Origin: a virus
Direction: 5' to 3' (one strand)
Virus record (IMG/VR): IMGVR_UViG_3300025083_000115
Coordinates: 1 to 34,685 of that record
Length of the DNA stretch: 34,685 nucleotides
The translations under genes were made by a program, and so were the position numbers. Positions 21,326 to 28,126 of this stretch are shown in pieces. A model generated the notes under the pieces. It saw only the letters and a program-made list of their open reading frames with translations. It did no database searches and was not told the origin of the DNA. Each line of letters begins with the position of its first letter. The stretch's first letter is position 1.

Positions 21326-21504
21326 TATCTGTACCCACCACCCTTAGACTTGTAAGTCTTAGCAAGTAATTGAGCCTTTCTTGCAGACCATTGACCTGCA
21401 CCAGTACCCATTGTCTTTCTAGCTTTTATTTGGCTAAACAATCGCTTTCTTAAAGCAGGTTTAGTATAATTACCAGCTTTATTTACTGTACTTTTTTTCT
21501 TCAT
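21325..21504 (-). CDS. Small basic protein (59 residues) of the KAGNYTKP...GGGY type
   Basis: MKKKSTVNKAGNYTKPALRK, then a Gly-Gln-Trp-Ser-Ala-Arg-Lys-Ala-Gln core (38-46), ending AKTYKSKGGGYR. This is a small conserved protein I recognise from cyanophages and other aquatic phages; the function is unknown. The stop overlaps the next ATG as TAATG and the start is 2 bases after the previous gene's ATG-proximal stop. Confidence 0.7.
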   Translation of the reverse strand: MKKKSTVNKAGNYTKPALRKRLFSQIKARKTMGTGAGQWSARKAQLLAKTYKSKGGGYR

Positions 21505-21612
21505 TTACTTTTTCTTTTTAGCTTTAGACTTCATTATCTTTTTCTGTAAAAAAGATGGTAGCTTTTTTTGTTTAGATGTTAGTTTGCTTTTACCTTTTGA
21601 CTTACCATACAT
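21505..21612 (-). CDS. Small Lys-rich peptide (35 residues)
   Basis: MYGKSKGKSKLTSKQKKLPS followed by FLQKKIMKSKAKKKK. The MYGK...KQKKLPxxLxxxIM pattern ending in Lys recurs in aquatic phages. I chose ATG 21612 because AGGAG lies 7 bases upstream; another ATG at 21618 is too close to it. It overlaps the preceding gene end by 11 bases. Role unknown. Confidence 0.65.
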   Translation of the reverse strand: MYGKSKGKSKLTSKQKKLPSFLQKKIMKSKAKKKK

Positions 21613-21823
21613 AACCATACTCCTGTTGTTGTTGTTTCTTTTTAAGTTTTAACTCACAATAGTTATCAAAGCAACTTCCTTCTTTACCATCATGACAAAA
21701 ATATTCTCGTTTATGGGTTACTATCCAACCACCCTCATCACTCATTAACTGTTTGTCGCACTCTTTACAGTAGCCACATATTAATGATTGAACCTTTTGT
21801 TTTTTCCAACCCTTCTTCTGCAT
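21602..21823 (-). CDS. Small Cys-rich, probable zinc-binding protein
   Basis: 73 residues from ATG 21823 (MQKKGWKKQKVQ), chosen because it overlaps the upstream stop as TAATG; a TTG 12 bases upstream is less likely. CGYCKEC near residue 18 and FCHDGKEGSCFDNYC further on give six Cys and a His in two groups, fitting a zinc ribbon or knuckle. Lys/Gln-rich tail. No family recognised. Confidence 0.6.
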   Translation of the reverse strand: MQKKGWKKQKVQSLICGYCKECDKQLMSDEGGWIVTHKREYFCHDGKEGSCFDNYCELKLKKKQQQQEYGYVW

Positions 21824-22074
21824 TAGCAGTTCCAAGCACGAAGTGATTTATTAATTCTTGAGTTAGGATCTCTTGCAGTTTTAGCTGAAGTAAGTTTCTT
21901 CTTCATCCCTTTCATCCTCGCACAAAAACTAGCTCTTCTTTTATTGCCTACCTTTTTACTTGGTGCTTTAAGATTACCACCAGTAGCTTTGTTATAACTT
22001 CTTCTACCCTTAGCATTCAATCCACCTTTAGGATTCTTTCCTGCTTTTCTCTGCCATGCTGGTGTCTTTGCCAT
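21823..22074 (-). CDS. Small basic protein (DUF6321-like)
   Basis: 83 residues. PAWQRKAGKNPKGGLNAKGR (5-24), RSYNKATGGNLKAP (24-37) and RRASFCARMKGMKKKL (46-61) match a small protein found in many aquatic phages and some giant viruses, which I recall as DUF6321. The function is unknown; it is strongly basic. The ATG is 3 bases after the upstream stop. Confidence 0.7.
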   Translation of the reverse strand: MAKTPAWQRKAGKNPKGGLNAKGRRSYNKATGGNLKAPSKKVGNKRRASFCARMKGMKKKLTSAKTARDPNSRINKSLRAWNC

Positions 22075-22077
22075 AAT

Positions 22078-22296
22078 CTATTCTACTATATTTTTGATTG
22101 CTTTACTACCATCTATATTTTCTTCTAACTCTGCTTTTACTTTACCACACTTATATTCTATATTATCATTTGCTCCTCGTTCAGCAACTCGTTTACCTTT
22201 TAAGCAATCAGACATAGCAGGTTGTATTCTGTGTTCAGTTAATTCACCTGCAACAAACATACAAAGAGCCACAACTGTACTAATGACTGTTTCCAT
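22078..22296 (-). CDS. Small membrane-anchored protein
   Basis: 72 residues. An N-terminal hydrophobic helix (METVISTVVALCMFVAGELT) then SDCLKGKRVAER and YKCGKVKAELEENIDGSKAI. The two Cys could pair in the periplasm. The pattern is common in pelagiphages and cyanophages near the lysis genes. Its role is unknown; a part in lysis is inferred from place. It overlaps the preceding gene by 17 bases. Confidence 0.6.
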   Translation of the reverse strand: METVISTVVALCMFVAGELTEHRIQPAMSDCLKGKRVAERGANDNIEYKCGKVKAELEENIDGSKAIKNIVE

Positions 22297-22642
22297 TTTG
22301 TCTTACCTTGTCTTTTAAGTGTTCAACATCAGCTAATGCTTTATCTAATTGATCTCTTAGAAATTGTATATTAACTTTGTTCGTCATGTTTTGTTCTTGA
22401 GTTAATTCTAATTTTTCTGTTGTCTTATATAGATCCTCTATTAACATATATTGCTCTTGATCAGTAGGAAGTTGTTCGGATTTTTTAAGTAAGTCTGCTT
22501 GGAATAATTCTCTTGATGTCTCTAATGATGTAAGTCTAGCAGTTACTTCTGTGTATGCAAACACACCCATAGCCACAGCTACAACAATACCAATCATGTT
22601 TTTAACTGGCATAGCAACAGATGTATTCTCACTTATCTTCAT
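22280..22642 (-). CDS. Membrane-anchored coiled-coil protein (spanin-like topology)
   Basis: 120 residues: one membrane helix near the start (about 14-31: NMIGIVVAVAMGVFAYTE) and a long heptad-rich helical region (about 35-115) with many Gln, Leu and Glu. An N-in protein with a coiled coil in the periplasm has the topology of an inner-membrane spanin, and it sits in the lysis region, but no outer-membrane partner (lipoprotein with a lipobox) is seen. Coupled by ATGA to the gene before. Confidence 0.5.
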   Translation of the reverse strand: MKISENTSVAMPVKNMIGIVVAVAMGVFAYTEVTARLTSLETSRELFQADLLKKSEQLPTDQEQYMLIEDLYKTTEKLELTQEQNMTNKVNIQFLRDQLDKALADVEHLKDKVRQNGNSH

Positions 22643-22737
22643 TTCTTTTTCTTCTTTTTAGGAAAAAATACTCTATCCAAATGATTAGTAAGTTTGTCAA
22701 GCAAACCAAAAAAATTATAAATAAATCTATCAATCAT
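22639..22737 (-). CDS. 32-residue peptide with poly-Lys end
   Basis: MIDRFIYNFFGLLDKLTNHL then DRVFFPKKKKKK: an amphipathic aromatic helix followed by six Lys. Its ATG overlaps the previous TGA and its TGA overlaps the next ATG (both ATGA), so it fits the operon exactly. It may be a membrane-binding peptide. It is short, but coupled on both sides. Confidence 0.55.
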   Translation of the reverse strand: MIDRFIYNFFGLLDKLTNHLDRVFFPKKKKKK

Positions 22738-22868
22738 CTTCCTTGACCCTTGTATCTTGTCTGCTTCTTTTGTCTCTTAGCATTTTTGTTTTGAGATTTA
22801 GTATGTATACCTTTACGTTTCTTAGGTTTCTCTCTAGGAATAAAGTGTGTGAATTTTTGTTTAGCCAT
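22734..22868 (-). CDS. 44-residue very basic protein
   Basis: MAKQKFTHFIPREKPKKRKG then IHTKSQNKNAKRQKKQTRYK; nearly half the residues are Lys or Arg. The TAATG at its start and ATGA at its end bind it into the operon. The HxPRxKPKKRxGxHxKxxN pattern recurs in aquatic phages. Nucleic-acid binding is likely from composition; no proven function. Confidence 0.6.
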   Translation of the reverse strand: MAKQKFTHFIPREKPKKRKGIHTKSQNKNAKRQKKQTRYKGQGR

Positions 22869-22984
22869 TACTTCTTCTTCTTATATTTTTTTTTCTTTTT
22901 TTTCTTACCTGTTTGCTGCGAAAGAAGTGTAGGTTTCTTTTTACTGTATTGTGATACGAACATTGTAGGTGCTTGATTACTCAT
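22868..22984 (-). CDS. 38-residue peptide with Lys-rich tail
   Basis: MSNQAPTMFVSQYSKKKPTL followed by LSQQTG and a tail of eleven Lys with one Tyr. Coupled by TAATG to the holin-like gene before it and to the next basic gene after it. The poly-A run coding the tail is prone to slippage. Function unknown. Confidence 0.55.
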   Translation of the reverse strand: MSNQAPTMFVSQYSKKKPTLLSQQTGKKKKKKKYKKKK

Positions 22985-23361
22985 TACTTCCTCTTAATTA
23001 AATCTGTTGCTTTCAAACCATAGACACTTGCTATGACACCCACAAAAATTGATTGATACCAAAATGGTAGGTTAGAAAAGTATTCAAAGAAGAGCTGCAT
23101 CTTCTCCATGTGAGCAGGATTGTCTGACCAAACTGCAAAGCCAAGCATAACAATAGGTACTGATAGTAAAATTAAAATGAACTCGTCTTTCCAATCTGAA
23201 TTTCTACTCTCTAATAATTTACCTTGATACTCTGCTTCACCACTTGCCATCTTTTGAGCATGGTTCATCTGTGCATCTGCCATAAGCATTTTAGTTTTCT
23301 GCTTGTTCTTGTAGATATGACTACCTGCTTGAACAGCTAATTTAATTGCACTTAACCACAT
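22984..23361 (-). CDS. Holin-like membrane protein
   Basis: 125 residues. An amphipathic N-terminal half (MWLSAIKLAVQAGSHIYKNK... GKLLESRNSDWKDE) is followed by two membrane helices: about 58-77 (FILILLSVPIVMLGFAVW) and about 97-118 (FWYQSIFVGVIASVYGLK). It ends in a basic tail (KRK). This matches a 3TM-type holin group that I recall from aquatic phages. It would permeabilise the inner membrane and release the endolysin encoded just upstream, which it overlaps by 10 bases. Confidence 0.7.
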   Translation of the reverse strand: MWLSAIKLAVQAGSHIYKNKQKTKMLMADAQMNHAQKMASGEAEYQGKLLESRNSDWKDEFILILLSVPIVMLGFAVWSDNPAHMEKMQLFFEYFSNLPFWYQSIFVGVIASVYGLKATDLIKRK

Positions 23362-23825
23362 CTTATATCTCCTAGTATTGGTTTGTATTTTGTCTTACCA
23401 TCTTCTTTGTAAGCTCTCAAGAATTGTTTTCTAGGTTTATCTGCTACACTACAATGAACCCATCCACTAGAAGGCTCACCAATAGTATAAAATTCAAGGA
23501 TCATTTGATCCCAACCTTCTATATTATCTTTAATCCAATAAGCAAGATCAGCATTATCTGTGCCTGGACATTCGAAATCAACGGCTTCAGCTTTACAATG
23601 TTGACTATTAATTGAGCTACCTATCTTAACGCATAACTGTTCACTACGAAATCCAGACGTTATAATTACTGGACCAAACTTATCTCTAACTGGTTGTAGT
23701 AAAGTCTCGCAAAGGTTTTGTAGTTTAGCTATCTGATCAGAGTTAGGCTCGTTAGGTATACCCAATCTTATTGCTGTATCTGATTTAGTTAGTTCTTGTA
23801 GTGTAAAGTTTTCTGATAATTTCAT
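23352..23825 (-). CDS. Endolysin, M15-family peptidase (VanY/L-Ala-D-Glu type)
   Basis: 157 residues. The zinc ligands are visible as SQHCKAEAVDFE (His76, Asp83) and GWVHCS (His124), with the catalytic acid in MILEF (Glu111) and the preceding SGFRS (57-61). It cuts peptidoglycan peptide stems. The usual Gly of SxHxxGxAxD is replaced by Ala-Glu here. No signal peptide, so it needs the holin. The ATG overlaps the preceding TGA (ATGA). Confidence 0.88.
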   Translation of the reverse strand: MKLSENFTLQELTKSDTAIRLGIPNEPNSDQIAKLQNLCETLLQPVRDKFGPVIITSGFRSEQLCVKIGSSINSQHCKAEAVDFECPGTDNADLAYWIKDNIEGWDQMILEFYTIGEPSSGWVHCSVADKPRKQFLRAYKEDGKTKYKPILGDIRCG

Positions 23826-24124
23826 TCGTATATAATCCTTACGTTAAGTTTCTTTTGTTCTTTAGTTGCACCTCTAGATATAAATGATCCTTTAAGATTT
23901 CTTTTATATCCATCTTTTGCAACATAATTTTCAACTTTTCTATAGTTCTTAGATTTAACATCATAAGCAGTATACTCACCTGTTGTCATATTTAAAGTAA
24001 CAATATCTACTGGACCCAAACCACCAACTGGTGTGAACACAAGGAGATTAGGATCTTTACAAAGTCTAAGCTGTGCTTTTAATTCTGAAGTTAAGCCTGT
24101 AATAGCTTTTACTCTTCTAGCCAT
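23822..24124 (-). CDS. Small PD-(D/E)XK-like protein
   Basis: 100 residues. GGLGPVDIVTLN (34-45) then TGEYTAYDVKSKNY (48-61) puts Asp40 and Asp55-Val-Lys57 at the spacing of the PD-(D/E)XK core: D, about 14 residues, D/E-x-K. The Lys/Arg-rich rest may hold DNA. A small endonuclease or resolvase, useful before packaging, is a fair guess, though it lies in the lysis region. It overlaps its neighbours by 8 and 4 bases. Confidence 0.6.
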   Translation of the reverse strand: MARRVKAITGLTSELKAQLRLCKDPNLLVFTPVGGLGPVDIVTLNMTTGEYTAYDVKSKNYRKVENYVAKDGYKRNLKGSFISRGATKEQKKLNVRIIYE

Positions 24125-24356
24125 GATATTTAATGAAGCCTAGCAAGGAAGCTATAGCACCACCAATGAGTAATAATACTCTGAAGCCACCCTTACTTTT
24201 ATTAACATCACTTTTTAATTCTTTTATATCTGTACGCATTTCATCTATTGCTTTGAATAAAGTTTTCATTCTTTCTGCACAAACTTTTTCGTGGTAAGAA
24301 ATACGAATAGAGTTGTTATCCTCTATACCTTGTTTTAAAGTTTTTTTTTTAGGCAT
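24117..24356 (-). CDS. Coiled-coil protein with C-terminal membrane helix (XhlA-like topology)
   Basis: 79 residues from ATG 24356 (MPKKKTLKQG), which has a G-rich site GGGGGTGAGG just upstream; a GTG 6 bases earlier is possible. A helical stretch (AIDEMRTDIKELKSDVNKSK, about 37-56) is followed by a membrane helix (about 59-76, RVLLLIGGAIASLLGFI). The topology matches XhlA-type haemolysin/holin helpers. It probably acts with the holin-like protein. Confidence 0.55.
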   Translation of the reverse strand: MPKKKTLKQGIEDNNSIRISYHEKVCAERMKTLFKAIDEMRTDIKELKSDVNKSKGGFRVLLLIGGAIASLLGFIKYHG

Positions 24357-24564
24357 CCTCACCCCCTACCTCGTTACAAAAATAAGTTACATATAATTTC
24401 TCTTTATTAAACTTCTCTATGTTTTCATTGGTAACTTGAATAGTAGCTGCTGCACCAGACTTAGTACAATCTGTCCAGGAATTAAATTCTATTGATGATA
24501 CTGTTGTGTTGTTGCAAAATCCTGTGATAGCTGAACAGATTGTATAAGCTAACACAAACTTCAT
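24349..24564 (-). CDS. Small exported protein with Cys pairs
   Basis: 71 residues. A hydrophobic start with Cys (MKFVLAYTICSAITGFCNNT) may be a signal peptide or membrane anchor; Cys33 and Cys63 could form a disulphide after export. WTDCTKSG and YFCNE resemble pelagiphage lysis-region proteins. Function unknown. It is 2 bases after the preceding stop. Confidence 0.55.
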   Translation of the reverse strand: MKFVLAYTICSAITGFCNNTTVSSIEFNSWTDCTKSGAAATIQVTNENIEKFNKEKLYVTYFCNEVGGEDA

Positions 24565-24566
24565 TG

Positions 24567-24779
24567 TTAGATATTAAATGCGTCTTTAACTTCGTCTACT
24601 GTTAGACCTAAATCTTGCAGTTTAGTTTTAGCAGATGCTATTCTAACTTTCTTGGCATCTTCTGCTTCTTTTCTAGCAGTTGCGTCTATTGCAGCTTGTG
24701 CTTCTTCAGCATCTCTAGCTGCTTCTTCTTCAGCAGTGAAAGGAACTATGTTCCCATTTATGTTGTGATGTCTTGGCAT
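24567..24779 (-). CDS. Small helical tail-cassette protein, paralogue A2
   Basis: 70 residues: HHNINGNIVPFTAEEEAARD, an Ala/Glu-rich helix, then KTKLQDLGLTVDEVKDAFNI. It aligns in both end motifs with 26660-26866 (LINGNKVELTAQE...KQKLLDLGLTEEEVKALIGA). Such proteins accompany tail-fibre genes in pelagiphages and recall tail assembly chaperones. The last gene of the tail cassette. Confidence 0.6.
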   Translation of the reverse strand: MPRHHNINGNIVPFTAEEEAARDAEEAQAAIDATARKEAEDAKKVRIASAKTKLQDLGLTVDEVKDAFNI

Positions 24780-24805
24780 AATTATTTATACTCCATTGTT
24801 AATTG

Positions 24806-25426
24806 TTAAGCAATACCATAAAGGCAAATATCTCCAGCATCTATGTTTCCAGACGACATCTGGAATCTAACTGCATCAATACTGTTAGTAGTGTTTCCAT
24901 AACCAGCAGAAAAACTTGTTTGACAAAAGTCATTAGAATTATATTCATTACCAGTTGAAATAAAATGTTTTACAAAAGTTGTAGAAGCTGGGTTAAAAAT
25001 TGTTAAAGAACCAGAAAATGATTGGTCGTTATCATTTCCTATTGTAAAAGATAATGGTTGAAATGCTGTTGATTGAGCTAAATCAAAACTTGCTTGATAT
25101 GCTAATCCAGAACTATTATCTGCTTCATTATGATAACTAGCAAAAATTGTAGTAGTTTTTGTTACATTGTAATTAGAGCCACTATCTGTACTCATATTAA
25201 ATTGAAAATTAACAAAATCACTTGCTGGGTGCATATTGTTAAATGTAAATACATACTCCTTATAAGTATCATCTAGCACCACACCATCAGAGCCATCAAC
25301 AAAAGATAAAGTAGCAGAAGATGATGCTGTTAGCTTTTTAATAAATACCATACTGCCTAATCCAGTTATAGAACCAAAAGCAGTTGCGTTCTTTACACCA
25401 TTATTTGATAACTTAATTATGCTCAT
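24806..25426 (-). CDS. Tail appendage protein, beta-domain copy 4 of 4
   Basis: 206 residues. Shared with the next two genes upstream: SFVDGSDGVVLDDTY, HPASDFVNFQFNMSTDSG, YNVTKT, DLAQSTAFQ, FNPASTTFVKHF, SAGYGNTTNSIDAVRFQMSS and SGNIDAGDICLYGI. The whole protein aligns end to end with 25426-26049 and 26050-26658, so three full genes lie in tandem. The beta-rich, Ser/Thr/Asn/Gly-rich make-up fits a receptor-binding or fibre-tip domain. ATG overlaps the upstream stop (TAATG at 25426). Confidence 0.65.
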   Translation of the reverse strand: MSIIKLSNNGVKNATAFGSITGLGSMVFIKKLTASSSATLSFVDGSDGVVLDDTYKEYVFTFNNMHPASDFVNFQFNMSTDSGSNYNVTKTTTIFASYHNEADNSSGLAYQASFDLAQSTAFQPLSFTIGNDNDQSFSGSLTIFNPASTTFVKHFISTGNEYNSNDFCQTSFSAGYGNTTNSIDAVRFQMSSGNIDAGDICLYGIA

Positions 25427-26049
25427 TAACTATCCTTTATTCCGTAGAGTTTTATTTTACCAGCATCTATGTTGCCACTAGACATCTTGAATTGAACTGC
25501 ATTTACTGCACTTGTAGTATTTCCGTAACCAGCAAAAAAAATTTCTTGTGATTCATTATCTGCTCTATAATTATTGCAGTTTGACATAAAATGTTTAACG
25601 AATGTTGTACTACTAGGATTGAAAATTTTTAATTCTCCAGTACCAGATTGGTCAGCTTCATTTCCAGTACCTATAAGTACACCTTGAAAAGCTGTTGATT
25701 GTGCTAAATCTCTACCACTTTCATAAGACAATCCATTAGCAGTACCACTTTCAGCTTGATAGGCTTGAAAACCAGTTGAGGTTTTAGTTACATTGTAATT
25801 ACTTCCACCATCAACACTCATATTAAATTGAAAATCTACATTATCACTTGCTGGGTGGATATTAATAAATTCAAACTTATAAATAGGATATGTGCTATCC
25901 AAGACTACTCCATCACTTCCATCTACGAATGACAAGGTAGAACTAGAACTAGCAGTTAAAGTTTTAATATGTGTTAATGCTCCAACTGGTATTAGAGGAG
26001 CAGAGGTTACAGCACTTATGCTATTGTTGTTGTATTTAACTAATGCCAT
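25426..26049 (-). CDS. Tail appendage protein, beta-domain copy 3 of 4
   Basis: 207 residues, the closest relative of the copy downstream (same SFVDGSDGVVLD, HPASDNVDFQFNMSVDGGSN, DLAQSTAFQ and FNPSSTTFVKHF words). Differences cluster in loops, for example QAESGTANGLSYESGR against HNEADNSSGLAYQA and NNYRADNESQE against NEYNSNDFCQ. That is the pattern expected where exposed loops diverge on a fixed fold. Starts MALVKYNNNSISAVT. Confidence 0.65.
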   Translation of the reverse strand: MALVKYNNNSISAVTSAPLIPVGALTHIKTLTASSSSTLSFVDGSDGVVLDSTYPIYKFEFINIHPASDNVDFQFNMSVDGGSNYNVTKTSTGFQAYQAESGTANGLSYESGRDLAQSTAFQGVLIGTGNEADQSGTGELKIFNPSSTTFVKHFMSNCNNYRADNESQEIFFAGYGNTTSAVNAVQFKMSSGNIDAGKIKLYGIKDS

Positions 26050-26658
26050 TTATGATACCCCATATAATTTTATTACTCCACTATCTATGTTGCCAGATGA
26101 CATCTTGAATTGAACTGCGTTAATTGCAGATGTTGTGTTTCCATATCCAGCTACAAAAACATCTCCTGTATAATTTTCGCCACCTGATGGAAAATATTTA
26201 TTAACTCTTGCTAAAAAATGTTTCACAAATGTTGTTGAGGATGGATTAAATATTTGCAACATACCTGACATTGTTTCATCATTAGCATTACCAACAGAAC
26301 CTAATGTTTGAAATGCAGTTGATTGTGCTTGATCTATACCTGTTTCATAAAAAATATTTGCACCTGTATCTTGTTCATTATGAAAAGCATCAAAAAATGT
26401 TGTTGTTTTAGTAGTTGCATAATTCGAACCACCATCTGTTGAAAAATTAAATGTAAAAGAAGAATTTGAATTTGGGTGTATGTCATAAAACTTAAATACA
26501 TAGCTGTCATAAGTATCATCTATTCCAGATGTAAAAGATATTGTAGATGAGCTTGATGCAGTTTGTGTAGAGATAAGGTTTAATGCTCCACCACTTAAAC
26601 CACTTGGTTTAGTTGTGATTGCTGATAAGGAATTGTTGTTAGCAAAGTTAAGAGCCAT
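26050..26658 (-). CDS. Tail appendage protein, beta-domain copy 2 of 4
   Basis: 202 residues, the most divergent of the three tandem genes: the VDGSDGVVLD word is shortened to SGIDDTYDSY and loops differ more, but DGGSNYATTKTTTF, QAQSTAFQ, IFNPSSTTFVKHF, VAGYGNTTSAINAVQFKMSS and SGNIDSGVIKLYGV persist. Starts MALNFANNNSLSAIT like copy 3. Probably part of the tail tip or fibre; no enzyme motif. Confidence 0.65.
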   Translation of the reverse strand: MALNFANNNSLSAITTKPSGLSGGALNLISTQTASSSSTISFTSGIDDTYDSYVFKFYDIHPNSNSSFTFNFSTDGGSNYATTKTTTFFDAFHNEQDTGANIFYETGIDQAQSTAFQTLGSVGNANDETMSGMLQIFNPSSTTFVKHFLARVNKYFPSGGENYTGDVFVAGYGNTTSAINAVQFKMSSGNIDSGVIKLYGVS

Positions 26659-26659
26659 G

Positions 26660-26866
26660 TTATGCTCCTATCAATGCTTTAACTTCTTCTTCGGTTAGAC
26701 CTAAGTCTAAAAGTTTTTGTTTGCCAGATGCTTTTTTAGTTTCTGCGTCTATTTCTTTTTGTTTTAATACAGAGGTTTCGTTAGCTTCTAATACAGCTAA
26801 TGCTTCTCTGTCAGAAATTTCTTGTGCTGTTAATTCTACTTTATTTCCATTAATTAATTTGTGCAT
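26660..26866 (-). CDS. Small helical tail-cassette protein, paralogue A1
   Basis: 68 residues: LINGNKVELTAQEISDREAL, helix, KQKLLDLGLTEEEVKALIGA. Paralogue of 24567-24779, the other end of the beta-domain run, so the pair brackets the three tandem genes. Likely a chaperone-like partner of the tail proteins. TAATG coupling to the gene before it at 26866. Confidence 0.6.
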   Translation of the reverse strand: MHKLINGNKVELTAQEISDREALAVLEANETSVLKQKEIDAETKKASGKQKLLDLGLTEEEVKALIGA

Positions 26867-27780
26867 TATGTTGTAACTCCATATAAACTAAATGTTCCAC
26901 TTATTGTTCCTGTGTTTAAAAATAAACCTACTCCAGTTGCTGCACTTGAACTATCACTAGAATAATAAGCTGAACCATGATTTTGCATTACTTTTTGTGT
27001 GCCTTCTTGATTAGCACCCCAAATATTAAAATATACAGATTTATATATAGAAGTTGAAGATGGATTATTAATTATAAACTCTCCTTCATGAGCTGATGGT
27101 GTTTGTCCAACATAGTTATAAGATGTATATATTCCATTAGAATTATCAGTTGCAGTAGATGATTGAGTAACTGCAGCACTTGTTCTTTGAATAAAAAGAG
27201 TTCTATAATAATTAGATGTTGCAAATGAGCCACCAATTCTAAATCTCAAATAACTATTAGAATTTGCTGAAGCAGTAAAATTTATTGCTTTTAAAATATA
27301 TTGTTTATATGTGCTGTCAAAAACTACATCAGATGTTCCATCAATAAATTCAACACTTGATGCACCACTAGCTGTTACAGTTTTAATTAAATTTAATCCA
27401 ACAGTTGGTGTAGCAAAAGTATTATCTCCTCTTAGAAATGTAGAAGATGATTTAGTTCCTGTTGCTGTTAGTTTAGCAAGTGAAACTGTACTGTCAGACG
27501 GAACTCCCAAGTCTAATACATTACCCAATATTTGAATGAAGTCGATCACATCTCCTGTAACTAAATTTGATGCAAAGGTAATTGTAGAACCAGATACAGT
27601 ATAAGAACTTCCTGGTTTTTGTAAAATACCATTCAAACTAACCAGCATATGATTAGCACTTTCTGGAGATACATTTACAGAGCCTACTTGCATAGTGTAT
27701 GCAGCTTGACCATTGACTACTGATATTGCATCGCAGACTTGAAAGTTTCCTATTGTTGGTGTCTTACCTATATATGCCAT
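26866..27780 (-). CDS. Tail protein with adaptor N-terminus and beta-domain copy 1 of 4
   Basis: 304 residues in two parts. Residues 1-115 (MAYIGKTPTIGNFQ...LVSLNGILQKPGSSYTVSGS...FASNLVTGDVIDFIQIL) are an attachment domain as in short tail fibres of marine phages. It is joined through SLAKLTATGTKSSSTFLRGD NTFA to residues 130-304. These carry the beta domain in a divergent form (VEFIDGTSDVVFDSTYKQY, NNPSSTSIYKSVYF, GTFSLYGV). The linker also occurs in 28643-29434, evidence for module exchange. This copy is the only one with its own anchor. Confidence 0.7.
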   Translation of the reverse strand: MAYIGKTPTIGNFQVCDAISVVNGQAAYTMQVGSVNVSPESANHMLVSLNGILQKPGSSYTVSGSTITFASNLVTGDVIDFIQILGNVLDLGVPSDSTVSLAKLTATGTKSSSTFLRGDNTFATPTVGLNLIKTVTASGASSVEFIDGTSDVVFDSTYKQYILKAINFTASANSNSYLRFRIGGSFATSNYYRTLFIQRTSAAVTQSSTATDNSNGIYTSYNYVGQTPSAHEGEFIINNPSSTSIYKSVYFNIWGANQEGTQKVMQNHGSAYYSSDSSSAATGVGLFLNTGTISGTFSLYGVTT

Positions 27781-27783
27781 TCA

Positions 27784-28113
27784 TTAACCTTTTGGATTTG
27801 CGTCTTTAATTGATTTAATTCTAGCTTTCCAACCATCTATATCTTTATAGATTTCGTCTAGCTGTTCTCCAATATCTCCATATAAAGCTTTTCTAGTTGC
27901 TTTAACTTCGTTATTGGCTTCTTCTGTGTTAGCTGCAGTTTCTTGTGCTGATAATTGTGCGTCAGTAGGTTGTGCAATATCTAAATTCCACTCCTTAATG
28001 TAAGCACCATTACCATCGCTGTCATCTTGCAACATAACATCTGTTGTAAAATCTACATTTGAAACACCATTTGCTTCGCAGTATGATTTTATTTTTGTAC
28101 TTAGTTGTGCCAT
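27784..28113 (-). CDS. Tail-associated protein with XkdW-like features
   Basis: 109 residues. The words NGAYIKEWNLDIAQPTDAQL and KALYGDIGEQLDEIYKDIDG resemble small tail-fibre-associated proteins (XkdW/DUF4376 type, WxLdxaqPT...LxEQLDxLYkDi). These often lie beside phage fibre genes; their role is likely in fibre assembly. It stands between C1q-like and adaptor-bearing genes. Confidence 0.6.
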   Translation of the reverse strand: MAQLSTKIKSYCEANGVSNVDFTTDVMLQDDSDGNGAYIKEWNLDIAQPTDAQLSAQETAANTEEANNEVKATRKALYGDIGEQLDEIYKDIDGWKARIKSIKDANPKG

Positions 28114-28126
28114 AGTTTGTTCCTCC

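Noticed and set aside
22743-22976. Plus-strand Phe/Leu-rich frame
   Set aside because: It is the complement of the poly-Lys small genes on the minus strand, which are coupled to their neighbours; its hydrophobicity comes from TTC/TTT opposite GAA/AAA.
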